From: a bacterium (Candidatus Torokbacteria) CG_4_10_14_0_2_um_filter_35_8 | GTDB lineage: Bacteria; Patescibacteriota; GCA-2792135 | DNA: 5,840 bases | Direction: 5' to 3' | Assembly: GCA_002792135.1 (NCBI GenBank) | Contig: PFNU01000128.1 | Span: forward strand, 1 to 5,840 | Shown: positions 4,983-5,840 of the stretch, piece by piece | How positions within the stretch are numbered: position 1 is the stretch's first letter | How the letters are laid out: each line of letters opens with the position of its first letter | Made by a program: the position numbers and the translations under genes | Notes under the pieces: model-generated | The model's database searches: none | Seen by the model: only the letters and a program-made list of their open reading frames with translations | What the model was told of the DNA's origin: nothing

Positions 4983-5840
4983 ATGTTGCTGCTTTCGTCT
5001 AAAAAAGAGGCCTTTGGTCTTGATATTTCAGATATCTCCATCAAAGTAATGTATCTTAAAAAAAGGGGTAAAAAAATGTTCCCTTTTGCTTGGGATGATA
5101 TAAAAATTCCCCAAGACGCTATTGAAAAAGATGTTATTATAAATCAAGATAAGATAGTACAGACAATAATGAGTATTTTTGCTGTATCCCAAGGAAGAAG
5201 AATCAAAACAAGGAAAGTTATAGCATCAATTCCAGAATCTAAATCCTTTATCAGAATTATTAAAATGCCTGACATGGAAGAAGAAGAACTTAAGAAAGCA
5301 GTTTTCTGGGAGGTAGAACAGCATATTCCTTTAGACATTAAAGATGTTTATCTGGACTCTAAAGCACTAGATAAAGATTTTCTACAATCTGCAGAAAAAA
5401 AGATCCAAAAAGAAAAAAAATCTTCTCCAGATAAGAAAGAAGACAAGGAAACAGGAGAGGTAAAACCGGAAGAGTTTACTGAGCAAAAAGAAGGAGAAGA
5501 ACGTAATGTCTTAATTATTGCCTCTCCTAAAAAAACTGTGGATATTCTTACTGAAACATTAATCAAGTCAGGGCTTACTCCTATCATCACAGAATTAGAA
5601 TCAGCTGCTACCTCTCGTGCTCTTATTCCAGAAAAGGATCTTGATTCTTATCTTATTCTTGATCTTGATAGTCTTAGAACGAGTTTTATTGCTGTAAGCA
5701 AAGGAATGCCACTCTTCACTGCCAATATTCCTATCGCAGGAAACAACTTAACGCAAGCTATATGCGAAAAGCTAGGCATAGAGTTTGAAGAAGCCGAAAA
5801 ATTTAAAAGAGAAATTGGCTTAGAAAAAAAAGACAGGGAA
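4983..5840 (+). CDS. pilM: Type IV pilus assembly protein PilM, N-terminal 286 residues (3' truncated)
   Basis: PilM is an actin-like cytoplasmic protein that binds the N-terminal tail of PilN and links the inner-membrane PilN/PilO complex to the motor. The frame is open to the window edge. Family features in order: FGLDISDISIKV (11-22, first phosphate-loop region), FIRIIKMPDMEEEELKKAVFWEVEQHIPLDIKDV (89-122, the typical EQ-IP patch, only key residues considered), NVLIIASPKK (175-184), then LILDLDSLRTS (224-234, second phosphate-loop region) and IPIAGNNLTQAI with EEAEKFK (249-275). An extra Lys/Glu-rich linker lies at about 136-173. Both phosphate loops lack the usual Gly (DIS and DLD instead of DIG), so nucleotide binding may be altered. 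PilM is usually about 350 residues, so some 60 or more are missing on the right. ATG 4983 is the first start after an in-frame TAA at 4935-4937; no Shine-Dalgarno. PilN and PilO are expected next. Confidence 0.93.
   Translation, partial: MLLLSSKKEAFGLDISDISIKVMYLKKRGKKMFPFAWDDIKIPQDAIEKDVIINQDKIVQTIMSIFAVSQGRRIKTRKVIASIPESKSFIRIIKMPDMEEEELKKAVFWEVEQHIPLDIKDVYLDSKALDKDFLQSAEKKIQKEKKSSPDKKEDKETGEVKPEEFTEQKEGEERNVLIIASPKKTVDILTETLIKSGLTPIITELESAATSRALIPEKDLDSYLILDLDSLRTSFIAVSKGMPLFTANIPIAGNNLTQAICEKLGIEFEEAEKFKREIGLEKKDRE

Noticed and set aside
5144..5590. Two minus-strand open frames (5144-5338 and 5348-5590)
   Set aside because: They lie opposite a convincing PilM frame that stays open to the window edge; their Ser/Phe-rich translations are the complement of its Lys/Glu-rich coding.

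Overview
The window is AT-rich (roughly one third G+C by eye). All six genes read rightward, and five of them belong to a type IV pilus cluster. In order: the C-terminal part of the inner-membrane platform protein PilC; a PilV-like minor prepilin with three predicted beta-sandwich repeats; a PilW/GspJ-like minor prepilin; a large PilX/GspK-like protein; a small four-helix-bundle protein of the 23S rRNA intervening-sequence (IVS/S23) family; and the start of PilM, which runs off the right edge. The layout (pilC, three minor prepilins, pilM), the short basic prepilin leaders, the low G+C and the absence of clear Shine-Dalgarno sequences fit a Candidate Phyla Radiation (Patescibacteria/Parcubacteria-like) genome. 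That placement is an inference with moderate confidence. No stop-codon reassignment is needed: the complete genes end in TAG or TAA and contain no in-frame TGA.

Layout: 2-622 pilC (5' truncated); 623-682 spacer with an extended -10 promoter; 683-2014 PilV-like prepilin; 2015-2330 non-coding, repeat-filled spacer; 2331-2966 PilW-like prepilin; 2967-3048 short AT-rich spacer; 3049-4392 PilX-like protein; 4393-4478 left repeat arm; 4479-4841 four-helix-bundle gene; 4842-4982 right repeat arm with a GC-rich hairpin and a possible promoter; 4983-5840 pilM (3' truncated).

Together the pilus genes would make a platform (PilC), a cytoplasmic ring or clamp component (PilM) and a PilV/PilW/PilX-like set that, by analogy, primes assembly and forms the pilus tip. 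The major pilin, the ATPases and PilN/PilO are not in the window.

The most unusual feature is the intergenic DNA. Nearly all of it is built from degenerate 7-bp units, usually of the form RRRATTN on one strand (examples GGAATCA, GGGATTA, GAAATTA, GTCATTA, and AAAATTC on the reverse of TTTTGAA-type units). These units form inverted arms around two genes: the PilV-like prepilin (671-697 against 2045-2071, 26 of 27 matching) and the four-helix-bundle gene (4424-4489 against 4859-4917). In both cases the start codon lies inside the left arm. The arms of the second pair differ mainly by whole heptads. The four-helix-bundle gene with its arms therefore looks like a small cassette inserted in the pilus cluster, and the PilV-like gene may be invertible or may have been built into a similar repeat pair.
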